Positions 1 to 6,474 of a stretch of 6,575 nucleotides of DNA are shown piece by piece. This DNA comes from JAICLL01 sp035252155 (lineage in GTDB: Bacteria; Planctomycetota; Planctomycetia; Pirellulales; JAICIG01). The stretch is taken from the NCBI GenBank assembly GCA_035252155.1, contig DATFDL010000456.1, positions 1-6,575 of the forward strand, in the 5' to 3' direction. Below the pieces are notes generated by a model, which was given only the letters and a program-made list of their open reading frames with translations, was not told where the DNA came from and searched no databases. A program made the position numbers and the translations under genes. Positions within the stretch are counted from its first letter, which is position 1; the number at the start of each line of letters is the position of its first letter.

Positions 1-1
1 C

Positions 2-751
2 GCCCGCGCGCTCGAAACCATCCGCGACCGCTCGGGCAGCCAGGCCCGCGTCGTTTGCCTCTACAACGGATTCGACCCCGACGATTTCGCCCACCGGCTG
101 CCGCCGCCTCAGTCTGACAGTGAATGCTATCGGCTGGTCTATGTGGGCACGCTCTGGAATCTCACGACAGTGGCGCCGTTGGTCGGGGCGGTCGAGCGTT
201 TGTGCCGCGAACGTCCCGACCTGGCGTCCCGGTTGGAACTGGTCTTCGCCGGCCGTCGCACCTCCGCCGAAGACGAAACGCTCGCTCGGCTCAAGATGCT
301 GCCGTGTCGCGTTCGCCTCTTGGACTATATCGATCATGCCGAGGCGATCGACCTGATGCGCTCGGCCGATGGCTTGTGCGTGTTGCTGGCCGATGTGCCG
401 GGGGCCGGGCGCGTTGTGCCCGCCAAGATTTTTGAATACATGGCGGCGGGTCGGCCGATTCGCGCCATCGCTCCCGACGGCGAGCTCTGCGACCTGGTGC
501 GAAATCATCCGGGCACCGTTTGCATTTCGCCCCAAAACATTTCGGCGATCTGCGAGCAACTGGCCACCGATCTTTGTCGCCATGGCTCCGCCGAGGCGTC
601 AAAACCGATCGCCGCCGCGCCGCACGGATCGCCCTTCAGCCGCAAACGTCAAGCAGCGGAGCTGGCCTCGTTGCTCGAAGGCGTGGCGGTGCCCAAGCCG
701 ATTCCCGCGGCGCCCGAACGCAAGCCTTCGTGGGCGGCAGCCGGAGCATAA
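2..751 (+). CDS. Glycosyltransferase, family 4-like (GT-B fold), 3' part only
   Basis: The reading frame is open from the left edge and ends at TAA 749-751, so the N-terminal acceptor domain and start codon are missing. 249 residues are visible. Seen: LYNGFDPDDF (residues 20-29), the usual inter-domain link of GT4 enzymes; YVGTLWN (47-53), opening the second Rossmann domain; VFAGR (81-85); and VVPAKIFEYMAAGRPI (138-153), the nucleotide-sugar binding region with the conserved Glu at 145. Family knowledge: such enzymes transfer a sugar from an NDP-sugar to a lipid-linked or glycan acceptor at the cytoplasmic face. In the EX7E motif only the second Glu is kept; the first position is Arg137, a variation I recall in the 'PxKxFEYxA' subgroup. 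FSRKRQAAELASLL (212-225) looks like the family's usual last helix. The roughly 24-residue Pro/Ala-rich tail after it is unexplained. A family 2 glycosyltransferase follows on the same strand, suggesting a glycan biosynthesis cluster. Donor and acceptor cannot be told. Confidence 0.87.
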   Translation, partial: ARALETIRDRSGSQARVVCLYNGFDPDDFAHRLPPPQSDSECYRLVYVGTLWNLTTVAPLVGAVERLCRERPDLASRLELVFAGRRTSAEDETLARLKMLPCRVRLLDYIDHAEAIDLMRSADGLCVLLADVPGAGRVVPAKIFEYMAAGRPIRAIAPDGELCDLVRNHPGTVCISPQNISAICEQLATDLCRHGSAEASKPIAAAPHGSPFSRKRQAAELASLLEGVAVPKPIPAAPERKPSWAAAGA

Positions 752-759
752 TCATGGCA

Positions 760-860
760 GTAGGGGGGACGAGTGAAACGAGTCCCACCATCCGGCCATC
801 AACACCATGAATGTTTGTATTTAGCCAACGGTGGGGCTCGTTTCACTCGTCCCCCCCTAC
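760..860. repeat. Near-perfect inverted repeat, about 100 bp, intergenic
   Basis: The left arm (760-789) begins GTAGGGGGGACGAGTG and the right arm (830-860) ends CACTCGTCCCCCCCTAC. The arms match at 29 of 30 positions, with one extra C in the right-arm C-run and one T783/G836 pair that would be a G-U wobble in RNA. The 40-base loop (790-829) is not repetitive. The element starts 9 bases after the upstream glycosyltransferase stop and ends 21 bases before the next start, so a transcript through both genes would carry a very stable hairpin. No T-tract follows, so it is not a classical intrinsic terminator. From recollection, planctomycete genomes carry many intergenic palindromes of this style ('GTAGGG...GACGAG.GAA.CGAG...CCCACC'); a non-autonomous mobile or REP-like element is the likeliest explanation. 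I see no clear target-site duplication. Confidence 0.9.
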
Positions 861-881
861 ACGTCTTTCTGAGTTCATCCC

Positions 882-2075
882 ATGAACATACATTTACTCT
901 GGCAAGTTGCGTTCTGGTTGTCGGCGGCGGTGGTCGTCTACGCGTATCTCGGCTATCCCGCACTGGTCTGGTGGCTCGCCAGGCGACGACTCGCTCTCGA
1001 ACATGAAACGCCGCCGGACGACGCGTTGCCAACCGCCTCGCTCTTGATCGCCGCCCACAACGAAGCCGACGTCATCGAGGCAAGAATCCGCAACGCCCTG
1101 GCGCTCGACTATCCGGCCGACAAGCTGGAGATTGTCGTGGCCTCTGATGGCAGCACCGATGGCACCAACGAGATTGTCCGTCGGTTCGTCGGGCCGCGCG
1201 TGCGGCTGCTAGAATTCACTCCGCGGCGTGGCAAGGCGGCCACGCTGAACGCCGCGGTACGCTACTTGCGCGGCGAGCTGGTGATGTTCTCCGACGCCAA
1301 CACGTTTTGGGATGGTTCGGCCGCCCGTGCGCTGGGCCGTTGGTTTGGCGACCCCGCAGTGGGCGTGGTCTGCGGCCGGCTGCAACTCATCGACCCCGCC
1401 AGCGGCAACAACGTCGACAGTCTCTATTGGCGCTACGAAACCTTTTTGAAGCGGTGCGAAGCGCGGCTGGGCGTGCTGCTGGGCGCCAACGGCGCGATTT
1501 ACGCCATGCGACGCCGGCTGGTCGAGCCGATTCCCGACGATACGATCGTCGACGATTTTGTGATTCCGCTTTCGGCCTATCTTCGCACTGACTGCCGCAT
1601 GATCTATGATTCATCGGCCACGGCCAGCGAAGAGACCCCAGCGCGACTGAGCTGCGAATTTCGGCGGCGTGCGCGGATCGGCGCCGGCGGATTTCAGAGC
1701 CTGGCTCGGCTCGGCGGCTTGTGCCACTGGCGTCATGGTTGGCTGGCCTTCGCCTTCATCTCGCACAAGCTCTGCCGCTGGCTGGCGCCCTTCGGGCTGG
1801 TCGCGGCGCTGGCCACCAACGTCGCCCTGACCGGGACGCCCGCGTTCCGCGCGTTGCTGGCGGGCCAGGCGGCGTTCTATGCCCTGGCGGCAGTCGGTGG
1901 GTTTTTTCCCGGCCGCCACCCCCTCTTCCGGCTGGCACGTGCCGCGACGCTTTTCACCAGCGTGAACCTCGCGTTGCTCGTCGGCTGCTGGCGCTGGCTG
2001 AGCGGTCACCAGCGGGGGGTCTGGCAGCGGACGGTGCGTGCCCCGTCGCCCGCCGACTTGGCGCCGGTTCATTAA
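882..2075 (+). CDS. Membrane-anchored family 2 glycosyltransferase
   Basis: 397 residues, complete. One N-terminal membrane segment (about 8-31) precedes a GT-A catalytic domain (about 52-240), and two or three hydrophobic segments close the protein (about 287-313, 321-343, 352-372). Seen motifs: AAHNE (57-61) and ASDGSTDGT (87-95) for nucleotide binding; RGKAATLNAA (116-125); FSDANT (136-141) at the DXD position; LLGANGAIYAMRR (199-211); the Asp pair in TIVDDFVIPL (224-225), where the catalytic base is expected; and RRRARIGAGG (261-270), in place of the (Q/R)xxRW motif of processive enzymes. This is the layout of IcaA/BcsA-like inner-membrane synthases, which extend a polysaccharide from NDP-sugars on the cytoplasmic side. 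Sugar specificity cannot be read. An in-frame TGA at 870-872 lies only three codons before ATG 882, so this is the most upstream ATG possible; there is no recognisable Shine-Dalgarno. The gene follows another glycosyltransferase after an inverted repeat and precedes a PEP-CTERM gene, which suits a surface-glycan locus. Confidence 0.94.
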   Translation: MNIHLLWQVAFWLSAAVVVYAYLGYPALVWWLARRRLALEHETPPDDALPTASLLIAAHNEADVIEARIRNALALDYPADKLEIVVASDGSTDGTNEIVRRFVGPRVRLLEFTPRRGKAATLNAAVRYLRGELVMFSDANTFWDGSAARALGRWFGDPAVGVVCGRLQLIDPASGNNVDSLYWRYETFLKRCEARLGVLLGANGAIYAMRRRLVEPIPDDTIVDDFVIPLSAYLRTDCRMIYDSSATASEETPARLSCEFRRRARIGAGGFQSLARLGGLCHWRHGWLAFAFISHKLCRWLAPFGLVAALATNVALTGTPAFRALLAGQAAFYALAAVGGFFPGRHPLFRLARAATLFTSVNLALLVGCWRWLSGHQRGVWQRTVRAPSPADLAPVH

Positions 2076-2116
2076 ATGTCTTGTCAGGATTTCAGGAGCA
2101 GGGGGCTATAGCTGCT

Positions 2117-2146
2117 AGCACAACGGCTCATTCCGTTTCATGTGCT
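2117..2146 (+). other. Bulged stem-loop between the glycosyltransferase and PEP-CTERM genes
   Basis: AGCACAACGG (2117-2126) can pair with CCGTT (2133-2137) and GTGCT (2142-2146), giving a 10-bp stem with a 6-base loop (CTCATT) and a 4-base bulge (TCAT) on the 3' side. It starts 41 bases after the glycosyltransferase stop and ends 60 bases before the next start. No T-run follows, so it is not a standard terminator. It could be a weak or Rho-linked transcript end, an element in the 5' leader of the PEP-CTERM gene, or chance. The rest of the 131-bp spacer (2076-2206) shows no convincing promoter. Confidence 0.35.
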
Positions 2147-2188
2147 CGAAGGAACTTGTAACCGCGGTATTCCGACGACTGATTTTAG

Positions 2189-2195
2189 AAGGAGG
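2189..2195 (+). promoter_or_regulatory. Strong Shine-Dalgarno of the PEP-CTERM gene
   Basis: AAGGAGG lies 11 bases before ATG 2207. The in-frame stop TAG at 2186-2188 touches it directly, so translation cannot start further upstream and the start is well fixed. It is the strongest ribosome binding site in the window and suggests well-translated mRNA, unlike the preceding glycosyltransferase gene, which has none that I can recognise. Confidence 0.85.
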
Positions 2196-2206
2196 GAACG
2201 AACGCC

Positions 2207-3160
2207 ATGAATAAAACGTTGCGGTGGTTGGCTCCGCTCTCGCTGTTGTGTTTTACGGCGACGGCGAATGCCGGAGTAAGCATCTTGAGCCTCGTCCAGA
2301 CGGGCACCAATACGGGCAACGGTCTCAACGCATTCTACGCGACCGACGCCAGCGGCAATCCCGTCGATGTCCTCCAGCCGGGCGACGTGCTGCACACCGA
2401 AGTGAACTTCACGACGTTCAACCAGACGTCGGACAACGTAGGCGGGCTGACGCCGGTCGATGAGTTCACGGCCATATCGCAGATCGATGTGACCAGTGCC
2501 ACGCCGATCGGCACCACGGGCAGCTATTTGTTTACCTTTGGTCCCAACGCCAGTTTTGAAAACACCTTTGGCACGGGCTCCATGATCGCGTTTTTCGACG
2601 ACACCAACCACGATTACGCGCAAAACTATGGTGACACCACGGCCCCACTTAGCTCAGGGCCGAAAGACAGTGATGCCATCGCCGCGCTCTTCTCGCACGG
2701 CGCGTCGAACGGCTCGCTGTTCTGGGTGCTCGGCTTGCCCGCGGGTGCGACCGCGCCTACGGTCGGCTGGCAGGCCGTGATGCAAGGCGGCAACAACTTG
2801 ACGAATGTGGCCAACACCAATAACTACGTCGTGCAGTTTGCCAACTTCAACTTCGCCCTCGACCGGCTGATGGGCGGCAGCGTGCCCGCCGGCATCGGCG
2901 ACAACATCATTTTGAATCGCGAACCGTCCAATTCCTCGCTGTTTCCGTTCACCGGCCCCGCCGATGTGTTGGGCAGCGGCAGTTGGAATGGCGTTCAAGA
3001 CATCAACACTCCTTTCCAAGCGGAAAGCACCGATCAGATCTCGTTCAACAGCAGCGGGGTGGTGCCCGAGCCGGGCAGTCTGACGGTGTGGGGATTGATT
3101 GGGCTGGTGTTCGGGGGCGCCTCGTGGCGGCATCGCCGCCGGCTGCTGGCCTTGGCCTAG
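2207..3160 (+). CDS. Exported PEP-CTERM sorting domain protein, function unknown
   Basis: 317 residues. Residues 1-22 form a signal peptide (Lys3 and Arg6, hydrophobic core, likely cleavage after ATANA before GVS). The C-terminus is a textbook PEP-CTERM signal: VVPEPGS (285-291, PEP at 287-289), a hydrophobic stretch (about 293-307) and the basic cluster RHRRR (308-312). Known for this class: the Sec-exported protein is recognised and cleaved by an exosortase, and many members reach the surface or extracellular matrix in exopolysaccharide producers. The central 260 residues are rich in Asn, Thr, Gly and Ser, have no cysteine, and read like beta-strand repeats; I recognise no catalytic motif or named domain. 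The flanking glycosyltransferases support a role in extracellular matrix or sheath, but that is inference. No exosortase lies in the window, so processing would depend on one encoded elsewhere. A strong intrinsic terminator follows 36 bases after the stop. Confidence 0.94.
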   Translation: MNKTLRWLAPLSLLCFTATANAGVSILSLVQTGTNTGNGLNAFYATDASGNPVDVLQPGDVLHTEVNFTTFNQTSDNVGGLTPVDEFTAISQIDVTSATPIGTTGSYLFTFGPNASFENTFGTGSMIAFFDDTNHDYAQNYGDTTAPLSSGPKDSDAIAALFSHGASNGSLFWVLGLPAGATAPTVGWQAVMQGGNNLTNVANTNNYVVQFANFNFALDRLMGGSVPAGIGDNIILNREPSNSSLFPFTGPADVLGSGSWNGVQDINTPFQAESTDQISFNSSGVVPEPGSLTVWGLIGLVFGGASWRHRRRLLALA

Positions 3161-3196
3161 CCGCCGACTGCAAAAAATCTGACGACCACGTTCCCA

Positions 3197-3227
3197 GGAG
3201 AGCGGGATTCGCCCGCTCTCCTTTTTT
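3197..3227 (+). terminator. Intrinsic terminator of the PEP-CTERM gene
   Basis: A perfect 10-bp GC-rich stem (GGAGAGCGGG 3197-3206, CCCGCTCTCC 3212-3221) with a 5-base loop ATTCG is followed at once by six T (3222-3227). This is a classic Rho-independent terminator for plus-strand transcription. It sits in the 76-bp gap between convergent genes. Read on the minus strand the same hairpin lies 15 bases past the haem-protein stop but has no T-run directly behind it; the nearest (complement of the six A at 3172-3177) is about 20 bases further. It probably ends the plus transcript efficiently and the minus one poorly or with help. Confidence 0.93.
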
Positions 3228-3236
3228 GCGCCGCCC

Positions 3237-6206
3237 CTACTGCGAAAAAGCCTTGTCGGCCGCGTTGCCGCCCGAACGGAGATATGCGATCAGGTCGAGA
3301 ATCTCGTCCTTCGTCAGGTTGTTCAACAGCCCCTCGGGCATGATCGAGAGCTTGCTCGGCTCGATCTCGTCGATCTCGTCCTTGCCGATGGTCAGCGTAT
3401 CGCCGCTGGCTTGCATGACGGTGAGCGATCCGTCCGCGAGCGTACTGACCGCGCCAGTGATGGTGGTGCCGCTGGTGGTCACAATCGTCTTGCTGGCGTA
3501 TTGATCGGAGACGACCTTCGAGGGGAGGATGATCGATTCCAAAATGTCGGCGGGGCTGAAGCGGTTGCCCGCGCCGGTGAGGTCGTGACCGACCGCGCCG
3601 CCGTCGCCGGCGAAACGGTGGCACTTGAGGCACTGGGCCGCGCGAAACGCCGCCTTGCCCGAGTCGAACGAGCGACCGCGCTCGACGCCCGCCAGCAACG
3701 GCCGCATGTCGGCCATCTGCCAGTTGTGGATGAACTGCCGCGGCTTTTCGTCGGCGACGACTACCACCGATTGCGCGCCTTCAATCACCGACCGCAAAGC
3801 AACTCGCTCGTCGTCCGAGAGCGTTTCGACGGCGTCCTTGCGGATGTTTTCCAGAAATTTCTTGAAGCTGTGCCCACCCTGGTATTTGCCACTCGCCAGG
3901 TTGAACCAACTGAAGTAGGCACTGCGCAGCTCTTCGTTCCAGCCCAGCCGGGCGTTGCGCAGCGCAAACACGTAGTGCATCTGCTCGCCTTGCGTGGCGG
4001 CGTCGTGCAACAGCTTCATTGACTTCGCCACCACCGAAGGCGAATCGAGATAAACCAGCAACTGACACAATTCGCGGTTCACGCGATCGCGCTGGCCAGG
4101 AAAGTAGCCGTCGAGCAGGGCGGCCGTCGCCGCAGCGGTCTCGGCGTCGGGCTTACCCAGACGAATGAACGCCAACTGGTAGACGCGCAAGGCGTCAAGC
4201 TGCTCTTCTTCGCTCAAGCGATTCCAGGGTAGCCGGCCCAAGGCCGCGATAATGCCGGGCTGCGACTTGGCTGCAGCGGTGCGCGTCAGCGCCAGCAGTG
4301 CATGAATCAGCGCGGTCGGCCGCGTCTCGGCCAAGGCCCGTTCTTGCCACGTGGCCGGGTCTTGGTGCTCGACGGCCAAACGGGCCGCGTAACGCAGATA
4401 GCGATCTTGACTGTTCAGGTAAGGCCAGGCGAAATCGACCGCCGCGGGGTCTTGACGGCCGTGGAACGATTCAAGCTTTCGCCGCAGGGCACGGGCTTCA
4501 TCCGCCGCGGCATCGGCCAGCGGCGCCGCCGGCGCGGTCGACTCGGCTCCGACATACCGCACGCGGTACAAGCCCGACTGTGTGCCCCGCCCACCCACCG
4601 TAAAATACATCGCGCCGTCGGGACCAATGGCGACGTCGGTCACGGGCAGCGGCCGCCCGCTGACGAACGGTTCGAACGTGGCCTGATAGCTCGCGCCGTG
4701 CGGAGTCAGGTGCATCGCGTAAATCTTGCCATACGACCAATCGAGCACGTAGAAGGCCCGTTGATAGCGTTCAGGGAACTTCGCCCCGGTGCCAAACACC
4801 ACGCCTGTGGGCGAGCCAAGCCCAATATCGAAACCCGGCAGGCTGTCTGCGTAGTAAGCCGGCCATTTGCCAGTGCCATAGCGCCAGCCGAACTCGGCGG
4901 CCGATACACAGTGATTCACTCGCGTCGGCCGATACCACGGCGCGCCCACATCCCACTCCATATCGGCATCGTACGTAAACAGTTCGCCGTCGGTGTTGAA
5001 GGCGATATCGTAGGCGTTGCGAAAACCGCCGCAGAGCAGCGTCCATTCGCCGCCGTCTTTGTCGGTGCGCACAACCCATCCGCCCGGGGCCATCACGCCG
5101 GTGGCGTGGCCGTTGGCGTCGGGCTGGCGCGGCAGCAACAGATCTTCCGCCCAGTTGCGGTGTGGCGAGTCGGGTCGCAAACCTTCCAGCGGCTTGGTGT
5201 GATTGCCCGCGATCACATACAGCTTGCCGTCGGGGCCGAGCACCACCGCGTGGGGGCCATGTTCGCCGCCGCCCGGGATTCTTTTGAGTAATCTGACCTC
5301 GTCGTATTGATCGTCGCCGTCGGTGTCGCGCACGCGGTAGAGCCCACTTCCCTGGGCGGCATTGCCGTTGACCACCACGTACAAGCTGTCGTAGGCATAG
5401 AGCAATCCCTGGGCCTGGCCAATCGGTACCTCGAGTTGCTCGACCTGCGGTTCTTCGACCGGCTTGCCGAGCGTGACCCGATAAAGATAGCTGCTCTGGT
5501 CGCTGGCGATGATCCGGCCGCAGTGGTCGAACGTCATACTTACCCACGAACCTTGTTGCGGTTTGGGCACCGAGTAGAGCAGTTCGGCCTGAAAGCCGGG
5601 CAGCACCGTGAGCGTATCAGCGGGCGTCGCGCCGCCGGCCGAGGCCGAGAGTACGTCGCCCCACGGCGCGACGCCCAGCCGGCCAAAGCTATAGACTGGT
5701 TTCCAATCGGCCGCGGCAAAATCCGCGCTCGTCCACTCCGGCGATTGATTGCGCGAGGCGAGCCAGGCGCGATCGCTGACCACCGATCGTTTGGCGCCGT
5801 CGGTCAGTTTCATATCGAGCTTCACCAGCAGGGCCGCGCTGCCGCCGTGGTTTTGGCCGCGCACGGCCAGTACGTTTTTGCCCGTGACAAGCTGCTTCGC
5901 CACGTCGGCCCGCGCCGGCTCCTGCCATTCGGTGGAGCTTGCGATTTCGTGCCCATTGAGATAGATCGTTAGCGAGTTATCGCAGCTTGCCACCAGGGTG
6001 GCCTTAGCTACCGGCTGATTGAGCTCGAACGCGTGGCGGAAGTAGACAACTTCGTCACCGCCGGGCTGGCCGCTCGACCAGATCCATTCGGGCGGCGGCG
6101 CCGTTGGCTTTGGCGAGCGGTTTTCAGCGGCCATCGCCGGAAGCTGAAAGAGCAGGGCCATGGCGGCAGCCCACGAGCACGGAACAATCGAACACAACGA
6201 TTTCAC
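3237..6206 (-). CDS. PVC-type haem-binding dehydrogenase-like protein (beta-propeller plus cytochrome c domain)
   Basis: 989 residues. A signal peptide (1-26, likely cleavage after PAMA) directs it to the periplasm, where c-type haem is attached. Domains in order: a beta-sandwich of jelly-roll/galactose-binding type (about 40-183: WIWSSG, LTIYLNGHEI, NVLAVRGQNHG); a beta-propeller resembling soluble sugar (PQQ) dehydrogenases (about 195-552), with GGEHGPHA (313-320), GPDGKLYVIAGNH (324-336), DADMEWDVGAPWYRPTR (413-429), and an Asp-rich loop DTDGDDQYDE (294-303) that looks calcium-binding; an alpha-helical, HEAT-like region (about 565-830); and a cytochrome c domain (about 840-989) with CLKCH (859-863) and probable axial Met956 in SIMPEGLLNNLT. 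This matches the families I know as TIGR02604 (membrane-bound dehydrogenase domain) and TIGR02603 (Pirellula/Verrucomicrobium haem-binding domain). Expected role: periplasmic oxidation of a sugar or related substrate, passing electrons to the haem; substrate and cofactor are not proven. The start is GTG with GAGGA 7 bases upstream. The gene is convergent to its neighbour and apparently monocistronic. Confidence 0.96.
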   Translation of the reverse strand: MKSLCSIVPCSWAAAMALLFQLPAMAAENRSPKPTAPPPEWIWSSGQPGGDEVVYFRHAFELNQPVAKATLVASCDNSLTIYLNGHEIASSTEWQEPARADVAKQLVTGKNVLAVRGQNHGGSAALLVKLDMKLTDGAKRSVVSDRAWLASRNQSPEWTSADFAAADWKPVYSFGRLGVAPWGDVLSASAGGATPADTLTVLPGFQAELLYSVPKPQQGSWVSMTFDHCGRIIASDQSSYLYRVTLGKPVEEPQVEQLEVPIGQAQGLLYAYDSLYVVVNGNAAQGSGLYRVRDTDGDDQYDEVRLLKRIPGGGEHGPHAVVLGPDGKLYVIAGNHTKPLEGLRPDSPHRNWAEDLLLPRQPDANGHATGVMAPGGWVVRTDKDGGEWTLLCGGFRNAYDIAFNTDGELFTYDADMEWDVGAPWYRPTRVNHCVSAAEFGWRYGTGKWPAYYADSLPGFDIGLGSPTGVVFGTGAKFPERYQRAFYVLDWSYGKIYAMHLTPHGASYQATFEPFVSGRPLPVTDVAIGPDGAMYFTVGGRGTQSGLYRVRYVGAESTAPAAPLADAAADEARALRRKLESFHGRQDPAAVDFAWPYLNSQDRYLRYAARLAVEHQDPATWQERALAETRPTALIHALLALTRTAAAKSQPGIIAALGRLPWNRLSEEEQLDALRVYQLAFIRLGKPDAETAAATAALLDGYFPGQRDRVNRELCQLLVYLDSPSVVAKSMKLLHDAATQGEQMHYVFALRNARLGWNEELRSAYFSWFNLASGKYQGGHSFKKFLENIRKDAVETLSDDERVALRSVIEGAQSVVVVADEKPRQFIHNWQMADMRPLLAGVERGRSFDSGKAAFRAAQCLKCHRFAGDGGAVGHDLTGAGNRFSPADILESIILPSKVVSDQYASKTIVTTSGTTITGAVSTLADGSLTVMQASGDTLTIGKDEIDEIEPSKLSIMPEGLLNNLTKDEILDLIAYLRSGGNAADKAFSQ

Positions 6207-6213
6207 GCTTCGA

Positions 6214-6218
6214 TCCTC
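6214..6218 (-). promoter_or_regulatory. Shine-Dalgarno supporting the GTG start of the haem protein
   Basis: On the minus strand GAGGA lies 7 bases before GTG (6206-6204). Upstream in frame there is no other start codon before the TGA at 6251-6249. The next in-frame ATG (codon 16) would cut away most of the signal peptide, so GTG is preferred. Confidence 0.7.
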
Positions 6219-6243
6219 AGGTAAGTCGGTGGGGAGTGGGACC

Positions 6244-6342
6244 GTAGGTCAGGCTTTCCAGCCTGACGTTTTCGGCCGAAAGCCGAGGCGGGTCGCAGGC
6301 CGGCTTTCAGGGTGGGAACTTTACTATTTTACGATAACCTAC
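6244..6342. repeat. Intergenic element bounded by GTAGG and CCTAC, with two hairpins
   Basis: GTAGGTCAGGCTTTCCAGCC opens the element. A perfect 8-bp stem GTCAGGCT/AGCCTGAC (6248-6255/6260-6267) has loop TTCC. A second 8-bp stem GAAAGCCG/CGGCTTTC (6278-6285/6301-6308) has a 15-base loop. An A/T-rich part follows and ends in CCTACACG (6338-6345), the same eight bases that close the inverted repeat at 760-860. The first hairpin strongly resembles an intergenic repeat I recall from planctomycete genomes, whose spurious translation contains GQAFQPD; that peptide also appears here in plus-strand translation. The element lies just upstream of the haem-protein start, so that gene's promoter must lie inside or beyond it. 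No protein-coding role is supported. Confidence 0.7.
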
Positions 6343-6348
6343 ACGCTG

Positions 6349-6439
6349 TCTGTAGGGAACGCCCTCCATGGCTTCCCGGGAGAGGCGGTTTTGACAACCA
6401 AATCCGGTCATGGCCTCTGTAGGGAACGCCCTCTGTGGC
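6349..6439 (+). repeat. Two direct copies of a GTAGGGAACGCCCTC repeat
   Basis: TCTGTAGGGAACGCCCTC occurs exactly at 6349-6366 and 6416-6433, 67 bases apart. Six more bases continue the match with two differences (CATGGC against TGTGGC), giving 22 of 24 identical. The sequence between the copies (6373-6415) is not repeated. A weaker relative, GTAGGGTACGGC, lies at 6479-6490. From recollection this too is a common planctomycete intergenic repeat. No ORF with coding character covers it. Confidence 0.85.
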
Positions 6440-6474
6440 AATCCCGTTCGGCACGACATTTTATCCGTTCCCTA
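6420..6474. repeat. 9-bp inverted repeat enclosing the second GTAGGGAACG copy
   Basis: TAGGGAACG (6420-6428) is matched by its reverse complement CGTTCCCTA (6466-6474), with 37 bases between. The second direct-repeat copy therefore forms one end of a 55-bp palindromic unit, while the first copy at 6349 has no inverted partner of its own nearby. This looks like one intact and one truncated copy of a small palindromic element. Confidence 0.65.

Noticed and set aside
1611..2072. Minus-strand open frame of 153 codons opposite the family 2 glycosyltransferase.
   Set aside because: Low-complexity Arg/Gly/Pro translation, overlapping a gene with conserved motifs; a shadow frame.
2076..2206. A sigma-54 type promoter (GG-N10-GC), as reported for some PEP-CTERM genes.
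   Set aside because: The nearest candidate, GG at 2151-2152, has its GC one base too far away, and the surrounding bases do not fit the consensus. The sigma-70-like boxes (TTGTCA at 2081, TTGTAA at 2156) have no good -10 partner.
2138..3133. Minus-strand open frames (2138-2623, 2654-3133) opposite the PEP-CTERM gene.
   Set aside because: The plus-strand gene has a signal peptide, a PEP-CTERM signal, a Shine-Dalgarno and a terminator; the minus frames have none of these.
4302..5972. Two long plus-strand open frames (4302-5291 and 5307-5972) opposite the haem-protein gene.
   Set aside because: They are antisense to a well-supported gene with clear domains on the other strand. Their translations are Arg/Ala/Gly-rich and resemble no family, as expected for the complement of GC-rich codons.
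6391..6396. TTGACA as a -35 box pointing right.
   Set aside because: No -10 like sequence lies 16-18 bases downstream (CCTCTG occupies that position), and no supported gene follows.
6349..6439. Short CRISPR-like array formed by the direct repeats.
   Set aside because: Only two exact copies are present, the repeat core is short (18 bases), there are no further units, and one copy is part of a palindromic element.
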